From positions 9,734,001 through 9,798,000 of the forward strand of contig NC_062971.1 of the NCBI RefSeq assembly GCF_023078275.1: 64,000 bases of DNA. The letters are read 5' to 3'. Of this stretch, positions 40,215 through 53,071 are shown piece by piece. The notes under the pieces were generated by a model, which saw nothing but the letters and a program-made list of their open reading frames with translations, had not been told where the DNA came from and ran no database searches. The stretch is from Leguminivora glycinivorella (taxonomy: Eukaryota; Arthropoda; Insecta; Lepidoptera; Tortricidae). The translations under genes and the position numbers were made by a program. Every line of letters starts with the position of its first letter. The first letter of the stretch is position 1.

Positions 40215-40951
40215 AATTGACAACGTTTCACAATTTTCAATGTACCTAAATCGAAAACCATTTCGAGATGTACGCCTGTAGATCACAAAAATATATTTGT
40301 TACTATTTTTTTTCCTTGTTTTTAGTAAAAAAAGCTTAAAAATAGTTTAAACGGGAAGTGACGTTACATAGTTGAGTCAGAATATTCAGAGCTGCCACTA
40401 TAACCAAAAAAATCTTCCGGTTGGGATGTCACTTGAGTTTGACTGTGACACTTATCATCGCTAGTAGTATGGAGATTAGAGGTAAGGAGCGAAAGCTTTA
40501 AGTTTCAGAAGTGCAGATAAAAAACCAGGTGGCACTGCAATTGCAGGTATTTACATAAGGGTTTGACACGTCATTTTCGACTGTTCTACTTTGACAGATT
40601 TCTCTCCTTATACTTCTACATTCTACAGCTCGTAGTTATCAATATTTGTTGACAGTGACACTTGACAGACAGACATCTCGGACTGTTTAAGCTGACTGTG
40701 AAAACTTTTTTTTTAGGAATGATTTTGTCGTTTTCTTAGGTGTATGAAACAACACATGTGACGTCATAAAGCTGTGTGTCTTGACGTTTGTAACTTACGC
40801 TCTTTCTGTTCGAAGTAGTAATAAAAAGGGATTTTCGCATTAAAATAGCAGTTTTTGGTAAAAATAAAAAAATACGTGTATCTTTAAATATTGAGTTCTT
40901 TCAAACCAAACAATAAAAAGTAGTAGTCGAAAATATGAAATGTTGTCAATT
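40215..40951 (+). mobile_element. Inverted-repeat element, family Q, + orientation
   Basis: Starts aattgacaacgtttca and ends tgaaatgttgtcaatt, about 737 bp. The same element in reverse orientation lies at 45,987-46,717. There is no ORF of note, so it is non-autonomous. Target duplication unclear. Confidence 0.75.
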
Positions 40952-43586
40952 CATACGCATAAATACACTAAGCTGCGAAATTGCATGCAGAAATAATGAA
41001 TGAATTCATTGGTAAATTCGCCATGTATACGTATGGTAAACCGTCCATAAATTAAGAACTACAACTGGCCGCTTATCCATCCAGCGACAGCGAACAATAC
41101 TTACATCCCGTCCGTGCGTCCGAGAACTAACCCAGTGCCTAGTGCTACTACGACATACATAAACTCACGCTTGTATTCTCAAAAGGCGTCGGCAGATCAC
41201 ATGGAGCTGCTCAATTATCAATGCCAAAAAAAAGAAATCATTATACTGCAGTGACAGGTTAGATATCAGCCAATCGCCCACAACATAATTAAACGCATAT
41301 CCCACAGTACATACTACATAGTTATACAATCAAGTTGAAATTATTTTATAAGCTAAAAGCGATATTACACTGTAAGAAAAGGTAAAAAGTTGATATCCAT
41401 AAACTTAAAATAGTTAATTGTCGTCGCAAAACAGCCATTAACTTTTCTTAACTACTCGCGCTAACTGGGCACACTCATTTCTGAAAACCTTCATAAACTA
41501 ATTTTAATATGACAATGTACGACATGTAGGTATGTGAGTCTTATGGATTTATTGCAATTTGATGCGAGTGTGTTGTATACTACAATTGAGAGTAATACCT
41601 ATGTATATATATATAAGTAATCAATAAAGTAGATATTATTTTATTGAGAAGATAACATACTGTGATTTATAACTGCGTTACTGAAATTCAAATTCACCTT
41701 CGGATAAAATTCCGTTTTCAGGAGTAGGAAGATACCGTTCACAGTATTGCAGCTCATTTAAGTTTGACAATAATACTCAATGTTAATATCGGTCCCTGCG
41801 ATAGCTGTACTGTTCAAGGGATGGAGCGAAAGCCATAAATATGCCAGGAGAACCACAAATAGCGGTGCAATGTGTGTCATGTGTAGTTACCTACTTGCAA
41901 ATGTATATACGTATACCTAAATCGAACAGACGCAAGTTGCAAGTTATCCTGTAAGTGTAAACTATATGGAGAGGTACGTACCTAGCGTAAATATAAAGAA
42001 GTTAGGAGAAATAAACATGAATGTGTGCAAGCGCCTCGCAAGGAAACCACAGGCCACAACAGACAAGAAATATGGCATGCGACCTCGTGTACTTCGCCTA
42101 AGTTATAAGTAAGTACGTAACTCGGGGCACAGCTTAGCTTGAAGGTTTTTTGGCGTCCAGCCATAGAATAAACAGGCTTTGTGCCGTGATAAATTATTTC
42201 GCTGATGTTGCATGCATGAGTCAAATACACTAGTAAAAATAAGCAGCTTCAGGATTTTTCTTTGGTTCAGTATTATATTTAAAAGTATAGTATACCTACC
42301 TAATGGTTTTCTATACTAAGGTAAAATTAATGATTAAGTAAAAGAAAGGAATGTTCGATCATGCGAATTAGGTTTTAATTATTCAAGCAAAGCGAAAAAT
42401 AGTATTGCTACGTGTGCCCCGTCTAAGCATGTAGCATAATTTTGAAATGTAAATATTCATTTATAAGTAGGTACCTATTCCTGTAATGGGAATGTAACAT
42501 TCGTAGACATAAAACGTGATTTATCTATTTTATGACACCACGAGTAACAACCTCTCACCAGCATCTTGAAACATTCAACGCCTTTCCAGTTGTCGCACAA
42601 AAGCTGGGCTAAGCTTTAAAGTTGACTGACTGGGTCGCAGGCGGAGAAAAGCATTTCCAAGGGATTATACCGAATAGCGTGAATAGCGAGAAAGATTATA
42701 TGCTCTGAACGTGCAGCATAACCAAAAAAAAAGTGTTACACAAGTGGCTATTCTTAAGCGAGACTTTACACAGCGTCGGGCAAGTTTAAACTACATTTTA
42801 GATGCGACAAGATGTTTCACCCTCGCCGCCACCGAGGTTCGGAAAGTTTTCGTTTCATATCATATGTACGTACCTACAACGACATGGTACGTAAGATATA
42901 CTAGGGTAAAATTCGATTCTATAAACATAATATTCAATTCAGTTTCAAATATGAGTAGGTAATTGCGGTTAACTTACTTGATTGGCCACATTTTTAAATC
43001 CCTTTGAACACATAGCTAGACAACGCTCTTAGTTGACGATTAAGTTATAAGTAAAGAGAGTAAGAGGCTCAAGCACGCCTTTGGACCTACACAGAGCGAT
43101 TTAGCTAGTATGCAGGCCTGCAGGGGCTTCCTCCTAATCATATATAGGTATTAGGTAAGTACCTAGAATTGGCTCACGAGACAACCGTCATGTATTAGGA
43201 TGTATGTAAACTCAACGTTCATTGTTTCGATTGTCAGTGAACGGTCTTATAGCTATCAGTCTGGAACGACACCTAGAGAGAAACACTCGCTAGGTGGTTT
43301 AGTAGTAATAGTTTTAGATGTAAGAGTAGTAAACGGTAATCTTGGTATCAGCGCATATACTATAAGTAGTACATATGAGAAAGCGGGGTCACTTCACACT
43401 ACGTAAATTTTGAGACATCTATAACCATCGAGCTGGAATAACAATATTATACCGTCCGCGGGTCATTCGATACGAGTGTGTGTCCTTAATTCGAAAAGAT
43501 TGCTCTGCGATGCTGCTTGCTGGCGATACCCTAGGTCAGTTTTTTGCAAATTTATCAACCTAGGTATATGAAAGTATTGTAATGAC
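40952..43586. other. AT-rich noncoding stretch
   Basis: No element recognised over 2.6 kb. A short (ta)n run sits at 41,602-41,613. ORFs at 41,982-42,230 and 42,711-42,962 are not credible. Confidence 0.4.
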
Positions 43587-43678
43587 CAGCACGGAAGCAT
43601 GGTCGCGTCCCTACAAATAGTGCGATAGGGACGGCCTGCTATTTTATCGTCTATCGCACGACCATGCTTCCCGTGCAG
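43587..43678. mobile_element. Short palindromic element, family R, copy 1
   Basis: cagcacggaagcatggtcg is inverted at the right end (cgaccatgcttcccgtgcag). The core contains 'tagtgcgatagggacggcct', which is also the core of the element at 51,506. Confidence 0.7.
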
Positions 43679-44317
43679 AGATCGGACGGATTTGCGACAT
43701 TCTTAGTGACTTACGTCATTTTAATGACTTTTAGTATGAGATGACGCACAAAAATCCGATCTCTGGTCAATGACTTATGTTTTTCGTATGAGTTTTTGTA
43801 TTTCACTGTATAACCATTTATTACATTATTCTTGGCGCTAGGCCGGGAAAACGCTATATTGAAGAAGAGAATTGCATTCTAGGTGTATATCCATGGTTAA
43901 TAACAATACCTACCATATATAACTTTATTATTTATCACTGGATAGTGCATTTCAGATGAAAATACCTCTAAATATTTTGTATAATTAATGCAATATATTC
44001 ATCAAATTTATCTGGGTTACCTCTGTTATTATTTGAATTTATTACTGACTGTTGTGTGATTATAATTCTGTGGATAGTTTATAATAGATTATTCTTATAG
44101 ACTAACCGCAGAAAACTAATTAACCCATCAAACGCTTTGTTCCAGACAAATCCAGATTTGTTTCAGACAATTGATTTAAATAAATAGTAAGTAACAAAGG
44201 TCATTAATTCAGTAGCAATTTTTTGAGAATTGAATTCCAGGGGTCTTGATGGTAATGAAGGTGTTGATGGTGTATTACATCAATCACTCTTAAAACATGA
44301 AGACTTTTTTTATACCA
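43679..44317. other. AT-rich noncoding stretch
   Basis: Nothing recognisable. Confidence 0.4.
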
Positions 44318-44454
44318 TGTCGGTGGCAAACAGGTATACGACCCGCCTGATGGAAAGCGGTCACCGTAACCTATGGACGCCTGCAACTCAAGAGGTGTCC
44401 CTTGCGCGTTGCGGAAACTTGTATACTCCTTTTTTGAAGAACCCCATACTGTAC
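44318..44454 (+). repeat. Dispersed lepidopteran-type repeat fragment
   Basis: 'ggtggcaaacaggtatacga' then 'cccgcctgatgg.aagcgg' and 'cgcctgcaactcaagagg' is a sequence type I know as a common dispersed repeat in moths and butterflies. ORFs on both strands here are shadows of it. Confidence 0.6.
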
Positions 44455-44505
44455 ATTCATACACCTTCAAGTCGAATCACTCTCAAGACTTGAAGGTGTA
44501 TGAAT
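44455..44505. repeat. Perfect 19-bp hairpin
   Basis: attcatacaccttcaagtc and its exact complement are separated by a 13-nt loop. It lies at the end of the dispersed repeat above and may be its terminal hairpin. Confidence 0.8.
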
Positions 44506-45986
44506 CAGACTTGTGATAAAAACCGAGCATTTAATGAACATTCAAAGCAGTAAAACATCATCCTGTACGGAACTTGTAAGGGGGAACAAATATGATTCCC
44601 GGCACCGCATCATCCAATCAGCAGCTTAACCTGTAAACACATTACGTGTGATGTGTCGCATCCGCAGAAATCTGCCTCGAGGCGCCTCGCGACTCTCGCC
44701 TCGCGCCTCGGCGGCGATGGCGCCCCTCTGATTGCCTTTTTTATTGCCTCCCTCGCGTCTGCCCTTTGCTCCATTTATATCGTTCTCGATAATTTATAAT
44801 CCACACGTAGGTTTGTTTTCTCGTAATAATTGCTATGTTTGCACACGTTTCCTCCGTAACTCCTGTTTTTCTTTGTTTGTTTGCGGTGATATCGTTATTT
44901 CAGCAAGCAGGTTGGTATATTCAGTGAATTTAATGATGATTTATTATTATTAGATACGTCAAAGTTTAAGAGAAAACTAACTGACGCCCAACGTTAAGAT
45001 AAGTACATACTTTAAATATCAACTCTAAATACGATATGGATCGATAAAGTTATGTTTTTGTTTGAAGTAGGTAACGTCGCAGACCTTCAGTAACGCTCGC
45101 TTAAGACTAAGTAACTGCGCGATTTTAAGTTTAATACGATACTAACTTAAAGACAAATATTTGACGCAATTATCTTAACATCACCTTAAAGCACAAGTCG
45201 GTCTAAGTATCAGTCAAGTTAAATCGAATGGTGTCCTCTTCTTAAGTTAAAATGCTTCAGAACAAGAAACTTGTCCATTTAAAACCGAAAATATTTATTA
45301 TTTATTTATTTATAAAGACAGATTCTACAAATTACAACTTTCATTTAACCATTTTAAGAAGTAAAGGGACGCAGCGTTTCTAATAAAATGTTTTTTGTTG
45401 AATCTATTCAATAAATTAAAAACAAACTTGCATAAGCACTTACGAGTATTTAATTTACCTATAGCTTCAAATGTCAAATCGTGATTTGTTGATATACAAA
45501 ATCAGATCCATTGTAAAATTCTAAGTACCTACCTGCCTTACTCGTACCTAACTTCTTATTTCTAATAAAATATAAAATAAAAGTTCGGGAAATAAGTTTA
45601 GGATGTCAATAGTTCAGAAAGTTTACAAAAAGTACAAAAACCCAAACAAGGCCCTTATCAATCGTAAGTTACGATATTAACGGCCGAAATATTTCCAATT
45701 CGACGCGAAAACGGATCGACCCTTGGTCTGATATATCGTGAACATTTCCGAATACATTACCCTTTTTTGCGATCGCCCTTGTTCCCTCATCACGGTTGTG
45801 ACAGACGAGGGATCGAAACAATCCCGCTGACTGCGCGCTCATTACGATCAAACGCCATGCCCAATACTACCTTGCAAACTGAACAACAAAGGTAGGTAAC
45901 GAAAACATACTACACTTTTCATGTTGGACTCTGATTTGTCTACCTACCGCAAAATTTTTTTAAAAGAATAACTAATAGCAATAGGC
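44506..45986. other. Noncoding stretch with a GC-richer patch
   Basis: 44,655-44,760 is CpG-rich ('cgaggcgcctcgcgactctc') in AT-rich DNA, and 45,660-45,860 is more GC-balanced. Neither has a convincing ORF. A 'tttattatttatttatttat' run at 45,296 may be the tail of an old retroposon. Confidence 0.35.
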
Positions 45987-46717
45987 AATTGACAACATTT
46001 CATATTTTCGACTACTACTTTTTATTGTTTGGTTTGAAAGAACTCAATATTTAAAGATACACGTATTTTTTTATTTTTACCAAAAACTGCTATTTTAATG
46101 CGAAAATCCCTTTTTATTACTACTTCGAACAGAAACAGCGTAAGTTACAAACGTCAAGACACAGCTTTATGACGTCACATGTGTTGTTTCAAACACCTAA
46201 GAAAACGACAAAATCATTCAAAAAAAAGTTTTAACAGTCAGCTTAAACAGTCCGAGATGTCTGACTGTCAAGTGTCACTGTCAACAAATATTGAATAACT
46301 ATGAGCTATAGAATGTAGAAGTATAAGGAGAAAAATCTATCAAAGTAGGTACATAGAACAGTCAACGTGTCAAACCCTTATGTACCCGCAATTGCAGCGC
46401 CACCTGGTTTTATATCTGCACTTTTGAAACTTAAAGCTTTCGCTCCTTACCTCTAATCTCCATACTAGTAGCAATGATTAAGTGTCACAGTCAAATTCAA
46501 GTGACATCCCAACCGGAAGATTTTTTTGGTTATAGTGGCAGCTCTGAATAGTCTGACTTAACTATGTAACGTCACTTCCCCTTTAAACTATTTTTAAGAT
46601 TTTTTTACTAAAAATAAGGAAAAAAAAATTAAAAAATATATTTTTGTGATCTACAGGCGTATATCTCGAAATGGTTTTCGATTTAGGGACATTGAAAATT
46701 TTGAAACGTTGTCAATT
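45987..46717 (-). mobile_element. Inverted-repeat element, family Q, minus orientation
   Basis: Reverse-oriented copy of 40,215-40,951, about 731 bp, with the same ends (aattgacaac...). The copies differ by scattered substitutions and small indels. Confidence 0.75.
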
Positions 46718-48984
46718 AATGGTTGTTGTAATTATGAAAGCTGAATAGGTACGACTGGTACGAGTAAGTATCAGTCATAGATAATTCTAGACCGAAATAT
46801 ACTTAGCATTATATATACTTAAATGTATGTAATAAAGTCCATATTAATCATTCATTGGGGTGATAAAAATCTATATGACCTAATCCTCAACATCCAAACT
46901 ACAGAGCAAATCTTTAAAATGTCTAACGAAACTGTGTCTACGTAATTCGACTCTATTTATCTCGAAACATCACCTATAAATTGTATGTAAGTATAAATAC
47001 CTTCTTCAGTATTACAAAATTGACAACCCAAAACAAGTAAAGTACGGCGGGACAAATCTCGACTGGGGGGCAATTTTAACTGATCCATTATTACACTATG
47101 ATGTTGAGTTCTACATGTATCCACTGAACACGCCTACCATATATAACCGGTGGACACTCTATTTAATAATGCAAACATTGTAAAACATGGAAAAAATGGA
47201 CCAGTTACATTTGCCCTTCATCCGAGATTTGCCCCGCTGTACCTTATCTAAATCAATAGCGAAAAGACCTGGACATGGCACAAGAGAAAACTCGACTTAT
47301 AGAGTTTGCAAATGAAGAATCTAAGTAGGTATTAAATTTTAATGATTAATTTGCCATTTTTCCTCTGTCGGAGTCGCAATCACGTCACGCATATATAATG
47401 AACGATGTTATATAATACATGATTCAGAAGTAGTGAACAGAATAGCACTGCAAATATAGTAAATTATAAGCAACATTTTCGTATCAGATTCAATTAACGT
47501 AATTTTGACGTTTTTAATTATAAATACATTTTTAATTTATCTGTAAAATACCCTACTCTCGCTGCTCTTGAATCACCCTGTATAATAACTTTAGTTATGG
47601 GTTGAAAATGTATTTTTGGTTTATCGTCTTTCGCTGATGGATTTTCTCATTATACCTGATGGAATCTAAAATGAACAAGGCCATTGCATTGGGTGAAAGC
47701 GATGGACTAAATACATACTGGGCTACTTATGGGATAAAAAACCGGACGCCTGCCTAACAATACAGTCGGCGACCTATTATTACAAAACAATGTTTAGGTA
47801 TACCGGTATATACCTACAAACAATCAAGCAAATAAATATTTTCTATGGGACGGTGTACCGTCATCCCTATATTTTTCAAATTTTAACATTGTAGCCTGTA
47901 ACTGTAAGGTCACTTAAATATGTTTCCAAGTATTAGTTGATTTGATTCCCAGCCTTTCTGGAAACTGGTCGTTACACAGGTGAAAGACATAAATTTAGTA
48001 GGAAGAGTGATATTATTTTAGCCGTCTTCCGTTTCCGCGGTCGTTCATCTGGGCTCAGGTGAGCTGTCCTCCTCGTGCCGCAGTGCACTAATTCCGCAAA
48101 AAGCTCGGGTGAATAAGTGAAGGCGCCCGTAGTTCGACGTCCATTGAATCGTGAAATATCCTCCGCCACGGACGTCGATCTTATACGGACTTATACTGTT
48201 GTCCGTTGTCCTAAATTTAGTCCTCTAAATTGAGTTTCGATTATATACATAGCTAAATAATTAAGTTGCAGTACAGCGTCATTGGATAGGTACTCATGGT
48301 TTTGTCATGGAACCGACCCTACATACAGCAAATGTCACTGAAATGATAAGTCCTGAGTCTACGTCCATAGTAGTAGATTAGATACTATGGACGCAGATTA
48401 AGTTGTATTAAGCAAATATTACCCGCAACCTAAATATTTACCTCCAGTCTATTTCCTCCGAGAAGTCAACCATCTAAGAATCATAGTGATTATTACTTAA
48501 TTTCTCAATAACTAGTCTCTGTGCATTTCGTTAGTCAATGTTAAATTCGTGCATTGAACCTACGCGGACGGGCGGACTGCCGGGTGGTCGGGTGGTCACG
48601 AGCGCCGTCGCCAGGTGGCCTGCCGACCGATTAATCTGTCGACAAACAATAACCCCCACCAATAATGTGTCGACGAGTTTAACTACCGACAAAACGCTTG
48701 CATCTACCTGTAAATCCTGTCTGTACCAAAGATTCCAGCCCAGATAATCCGGTAAAAAAGAAGGATTTAACAAAATGGTTGAAATGCTGACCGTATTTCA
48801 TCTACATCGGCATTTCCATTTCACGATTATGATGGTGAAGAGTCCTTACATAAAATGTCTATGAATGTAAAAAATAAACAACTGCCTAATAAAAAAAATG
48901 ATTCCCTGAAAACCAAATGCTTATAGGATTCCTACAGTAGTTGAGTATTATTGACGTTATATTATTTTATCTTTGCATGCCAAA
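46718..48984. other. Noncoding stretch
   Basis: No element recognised. Two more GC-balanced patches occur: 47,990-48,180, with a 65-codon minus ORF that starts at GTG and has no known domain, and 48,550-48,740, with ORFs open on both strands. They could be regulatory, but I see no specific signal. Confidence 0.35.
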
Positions 48985-49085
48985 TTATTATAATTGACGA
49001 TCATAATGTAAATTCATATAGGTTAACGTAGAATAATTTATACTGTAATTTACCCATTATGAAATAAATAAACTAAACTAAACTG
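48985..49085 (+). repeat. LINE 3' tail fragment
   Basis: 'attgacgatcataatgtaaa' through 'atttatactgtaattta' to 'ttatgaaataaataaactaa' parallels the LINE tail at 11,425-11,512. It ends in a short 'aactaaact' repeat. Only the last ~100 bp of the LINE are present. Confidence 0.65.
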
Positions 49086-49286
49086 TACCTACTTCCAGTG
49101 TAATTTTTCGTGTTAAGGTAAACGTCCCAATGGATGACACTGACCCAATGTATGACTATTTCACAGTTTATTTAAAAAAATAAGAAATCGGTTAACAGTA
49201 TGAACAAGATACAGGACTTAATCGATCGTCAGCGTTATCTATGAATTTTGTTTAGAATTTGTGAATGATAAGTTTAGTAATTTTTA

Positions 49287-49833
49287 GGGTTCCGTAGTCA
49301 ACTAGGAACCCTTATAGTTTCGCCATGTCTGTCTGTCCGTCCGTCCGTCCGTCCGTCCGTCCGCGGATAATCTCAGTAACCGTTAGCACTAGAAAGCTGA
49401 AATTTGGTACCAATATGTATATCAATCACGCCAACAAAGTGCAAAAATAAAAAATGGAAAAAAATGTTTTATTAGGATACCCCCCCACATGTAAAGTGGG
49501 GGCTGATATTTTTTTTAATTCCAACCCCAACGTGTGATATATTGTTGGATAGGTATTTAAAAATGAATAAGGGTTTACTAAGATCGTTTTTTGATAATAT
49601 TAATATTTTCGGAAATAATCGCTCCTAAAGGAAAAAAAGTGCGTCCCCCCCCCCTCTAACTTTTGAACCATATGTTTAAAAAATATGAAAAAAATCACGA
49701 AAGTAGAACTTTATAAAGACTTTCTAGGAAAATTGTTTTGAACTTGATGGGTTTAGTAGTTTTTGAGAAAAATACGAAAAACTACGGAACCCTACACTGA
49801 GCGTGGCCCGACACGCTCTTGGCCGGTTTTTAT
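49287..49833 (-). repeat. Dispersed 'ggttccgtag' repeat, minus orientation, copy in the pogo-like element
   Basis: Inverted relative to 28,551-29,107 and very similar to 53,757-54,328. Contains a (CCGT)n run at 49,337-49,362. Ends 'cacgctcttggccggttttt'. Confidence 0.85.
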
Positions 49834-50353
49834 TCTGTGGGGTAGTTTTTGCAAGGAGGTGCATCTAGCTGGTTGTGCGTCGTAATTTTTACTAAATCTG
49901 TTAAGAAACTGCTTTTGAAAAGTGGAAATAAAAACCAGGATTTTGAAGTTACTGGTAAAACATCATTATAAACTGTTAGATGATACATTAAACAATTGAT
50001 TTAGTAAATTGAAAGTAGCTTATTTTCCTTACTTTAGTATTTTAAAGACATGTTATTCACTGGAACAAATTTTTAGATTTTACTAGTGTATGACACCCGC
50101 GTCATTCATTGGCACAAAATGTAATTTCACAAGTTTTTATTTTGACAATAAATTAAGGAAGTATAACATACGTATAATATACCCTGTAAAAATAAATGTT
50201 CTATCTATCACGTGAGTAGTGTCTGACATGGGTGTCATACACTGTTTTACTATGGATATAGAGTGAATGACAGGTACGTATTTACATGTCATTCATTAGG
50301 TCTAAAGTATAGTGTCATACACTGGTTACAGATATAGATAAATAAAAGTAAAA

Positions 50354-50462
50354 ATGCCTCCAAACTCTAAAAATATAGTTTAGATGACGTATTAAAGGCA
50401 TTAGACGAAGTATCGAGAGGGATAGCTGTTGCTACAGCAGCTAATAATTACGGAATTACCGT
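50354..50462 (+). pseudogene. pogo-like transposase N-terminus (psq helix-turn-helix)
   Basis: ATG 50,354 starts MPPNSK. After a 1-nt frame change near 50,375 the reading continues as DDVLKALDEVSRGIAVATAA and NNYGI. This fits the psq/CENP-B-type helix-turn-helix pattern at the start of pogo/Tigger transposases ('A...V..G.S...AA..YGI'). The rest of the gene is gone. Confidence 0.6.
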
Positions 50463-50752
50463 ATCACACTGTCATACATTAGGACAGCCAATTTTTTTTT
50501 CCATAGTCATATATTGGGACATACGAGTTCTCGCGTGTTATCCATTGGTACAATTTCAGGTCTCAAGGGAAACTGAAATTATAAAGAAATGTTATTACTA
50601 TTATACAATGTAATGTTTCACTGACATAAAGGAAGGATTGGTTCATAAATCTGCATACACCAGTAATCTGTATGGGTGACATAATAAGTAGTTTTCATAG
50701 AAAATGTCTCAAATCCCTCCTAATAGTGTCATTCATTGGGACGTTTACCTTA

Positions 50753-51505
50753 CTGTTTTCTTACATGTTAAACGAGTAAACGGACTCGCACTTACCGGTA
50801 TTCTACTTTTACTGTTATTTAGTCATTACCTACCTGACTAAGCCCAGCGAGCCTTATTTGCCTAACGGACTAAAATCTCGGTAGAGTAACCAGAGAGCCG
50901 TAATTTCCATTGCATAATGATGTTTCTGTGTCATAAATAACTCTGAGGTCGTTATGATTATATCTGTAGATGTCCAGAATAAAATTATGAGGTACTTGAT
51001 GTGTCAAATTAGCACGGGCGCCATGGCGGCGAGCGGTTTCAGCCGTGTCTCCTTCTTATTAAGTTTGCCCTCTGTAATACATTAACCGCAGCCGGGCACG
51101 GACAAACACCCGCAATTTAAGGCCCCGCCTCGCGACCCTAGATGCCTCACTAATCCCGCATAACATAGTAGCTGAAGCATTTCAGAGATTTATTAACCAA
51201 ACTCGGAGTGCCGAGATAATGAATGGCAACAAACAAGTATGCTTCGTAACAAGTTACCTAAGTTTAGGCCATGTAAACCCTTAAGTTATAAGTTTTAATA
51301 AATACTGCTGCCAAATACAAATGTAAGTACTTATTATTTCTAAGTGTTAATAAAATTATTGAGGTGGGTACTTCGCCCATTATTTAAGCTGTGGTATTAG
51401 GCATATACAAAATATCGAATATACGTAAGTACATCTATCTTCCTAACTTTTTTGGTCATGTAACTTGAAAGCAATTTAAAAAGTGACGTCATCATACCAA
51501 GCTAT
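50753..51505. other. GC-richer noncoding DNA, possibly regulatory
   Basis: 50,990-51,190 stands out by balanced composition and absence of known repeats. It has one short ORF with a good start context (gcgccATGG at 51,022) that stops after about 20 codons without a strong donor. See the finding on 50.9-53 kb. Confidence 0.3.
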
Positions 51506-51640
51506 GGCAGGCAAGCATGCATGGTCGCGACTCGCGCGTTAAATGATAAAACATCAGGCCGTCCCTATCGAACTTATAAATAGTGCGATAGGGACGGCCT
51601 GATGTTTTATCATTTACCGCGCTAGTATGCTTGCCTGCCT
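51506..51640. mobile_element. Short palindromic element, family R, copy 2
   Basis: ggcaggcaagcatgcatggt and its inverted right end (...gtatgcttgcctgcc) enclose 'aaatgataaaacatcaggcc' and its complement. The core is shared with 43,587-43,678. Confidence 0.8.
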
Positions 51641-53071
51641 GGTCGACTCCACAGTGCTTCCGTACATGTCCCTAGCTTTTAGCCCCGTATTGTTGCCCCT
51701 TTATGCTCCGGACGCCGAGGCGGACAGCCCACACGGACATGCGAGGACGCAAATACACTCGGGAAACAATAAAACGAAATAAACCAGCATTTCAGGAAAC
51801 TGATGAAAGCGCTGAAATTTCAAACGTTGTTTATCCAATGTTTAATAATCATCTGTTTTGAAGCCAGCATAAATATATTGCTAGAGGCAGTATGTACGTT
51901 TTCACTGATGTTAATGTATGCATTAATATGTTTTATTTTTATTTTGTGTCGGTAAGTAATACGCGTACCTACTCATTTGATTCGAAACTCGTGTGTCGCC
52001 ACTCGTTTCGACTTTCTCTTTTCCGCACTTCTTGTTTTGTATCGTTATGTACTATTTTGACACTGATAATATTCATATCATATCTTATCTTGAGCTAATA
52101 TTTAACGTATGTCAATTCATTATCTTAAAGTTTCAATGGCTCAGTGTAAACTAAATATCCATTTCCACTCGAACTGAAGGAAGCTAGATCGTTACTGCGA
52201 CATATATATCTCCTATTACTTAATCATATCATGTTACAGGATACATGTTAAATTCACCTATATCCAGTTCGTTTAACCCTGCATTCGAGTGTGAAGATGT
52301 ACAGAACTTAACGATTTCCTGATATGAACCTATACAATCCCACGTTATGACAAGCACGTCGTAAAACTTCTATTTATTTTATCCTTCACATCGGTCTCTT
52401 CATTTATTTGTTGCCGGGAGACCTTTTTGAATAGGCAATGTCGCGTATAAATTTCTATCGCCCCTCTGGGACGCGGCAGTCCTGGAGCACCGTTAAAAGG
52501 TGCTACGAATTAATTTTACCTGACATCAAGGACGAGTACGCCGGAATACGTTAGCGCATAATGAAATGGCTCGGCGACTCGCCGGCAACTCTCGTGGCTG
52601 TGTCAAAGTATTACATGACTAGAACATATTCGCGACACTTAGAGAAGTAAATAAGCCATTAAGGTTAAAACACCTATTGAAGCAATATATTTTTACACGA
52701 TGACTTGTACATATACTCATAGATTGATTAGATGATTCCGAATTTTAAAAATTGTATGTTTTAAAAACTTGGTATATTTTCCTAATCGCATACTCTACTT
52801 ACATACTTAATATTTTAATGTATGAATAAAATGTAAAATCCTTCGACGATGAAGGGTGTTCTTTCCGTGCGAGTCACCCGGAGGTAATCTCGCCCGCGTC
52901 ATTAATTCGCCAACTCCTCGCACCTCGCCCAGGTGCTAATGTCTGCGCCTAATTAAATTAAATCCCAACGGGTATTTCTTTCCTTTCTAAATGAATGAGC
53001 TCTAAATTAAGACAAGCCAATTCGGGCGACTTCAAGTTTCAAACGTTTTAACATTGTTTTAAGAGGAAGTA
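51641..53071. other. Noncoding stretch with GC-richer islands
   Basis: Islands at 52,420-52,640 and 52,850-52,990 lack ORFs and repeats. The second combines attaatt, caggtg and taattaa motifs in about 100 bp, as enhancers often do. No gene recognised. Confidence 0.35.

Larger units (their letters stand above)
49116..50750 (+). mobile_element. pogo/Tigger-like DNA transposon, defective
   Basis: Terminal inverted repeats AGGTAAACGTCCCAATGGAT / the complement at 50,726-50,750, with TA on both sides (49,114-49,115 and 50,751-50,752). Inside is a remnant of a psq-type DNA-binding domain (50,354-50,462). The terminal motif (gtcatNcattgg...) recurs many times internally. A 'ggttccgtag' repeat (49,287-49,833) has inserted into it. 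No catalytic region remains. Confidence 0.75.

Noticed and set aside
47972..48169. 65-codon minus-strand ORF
   Set aside because: Begins at GTG, no ATG, no splice acceptor in phase and no recognisable domain.
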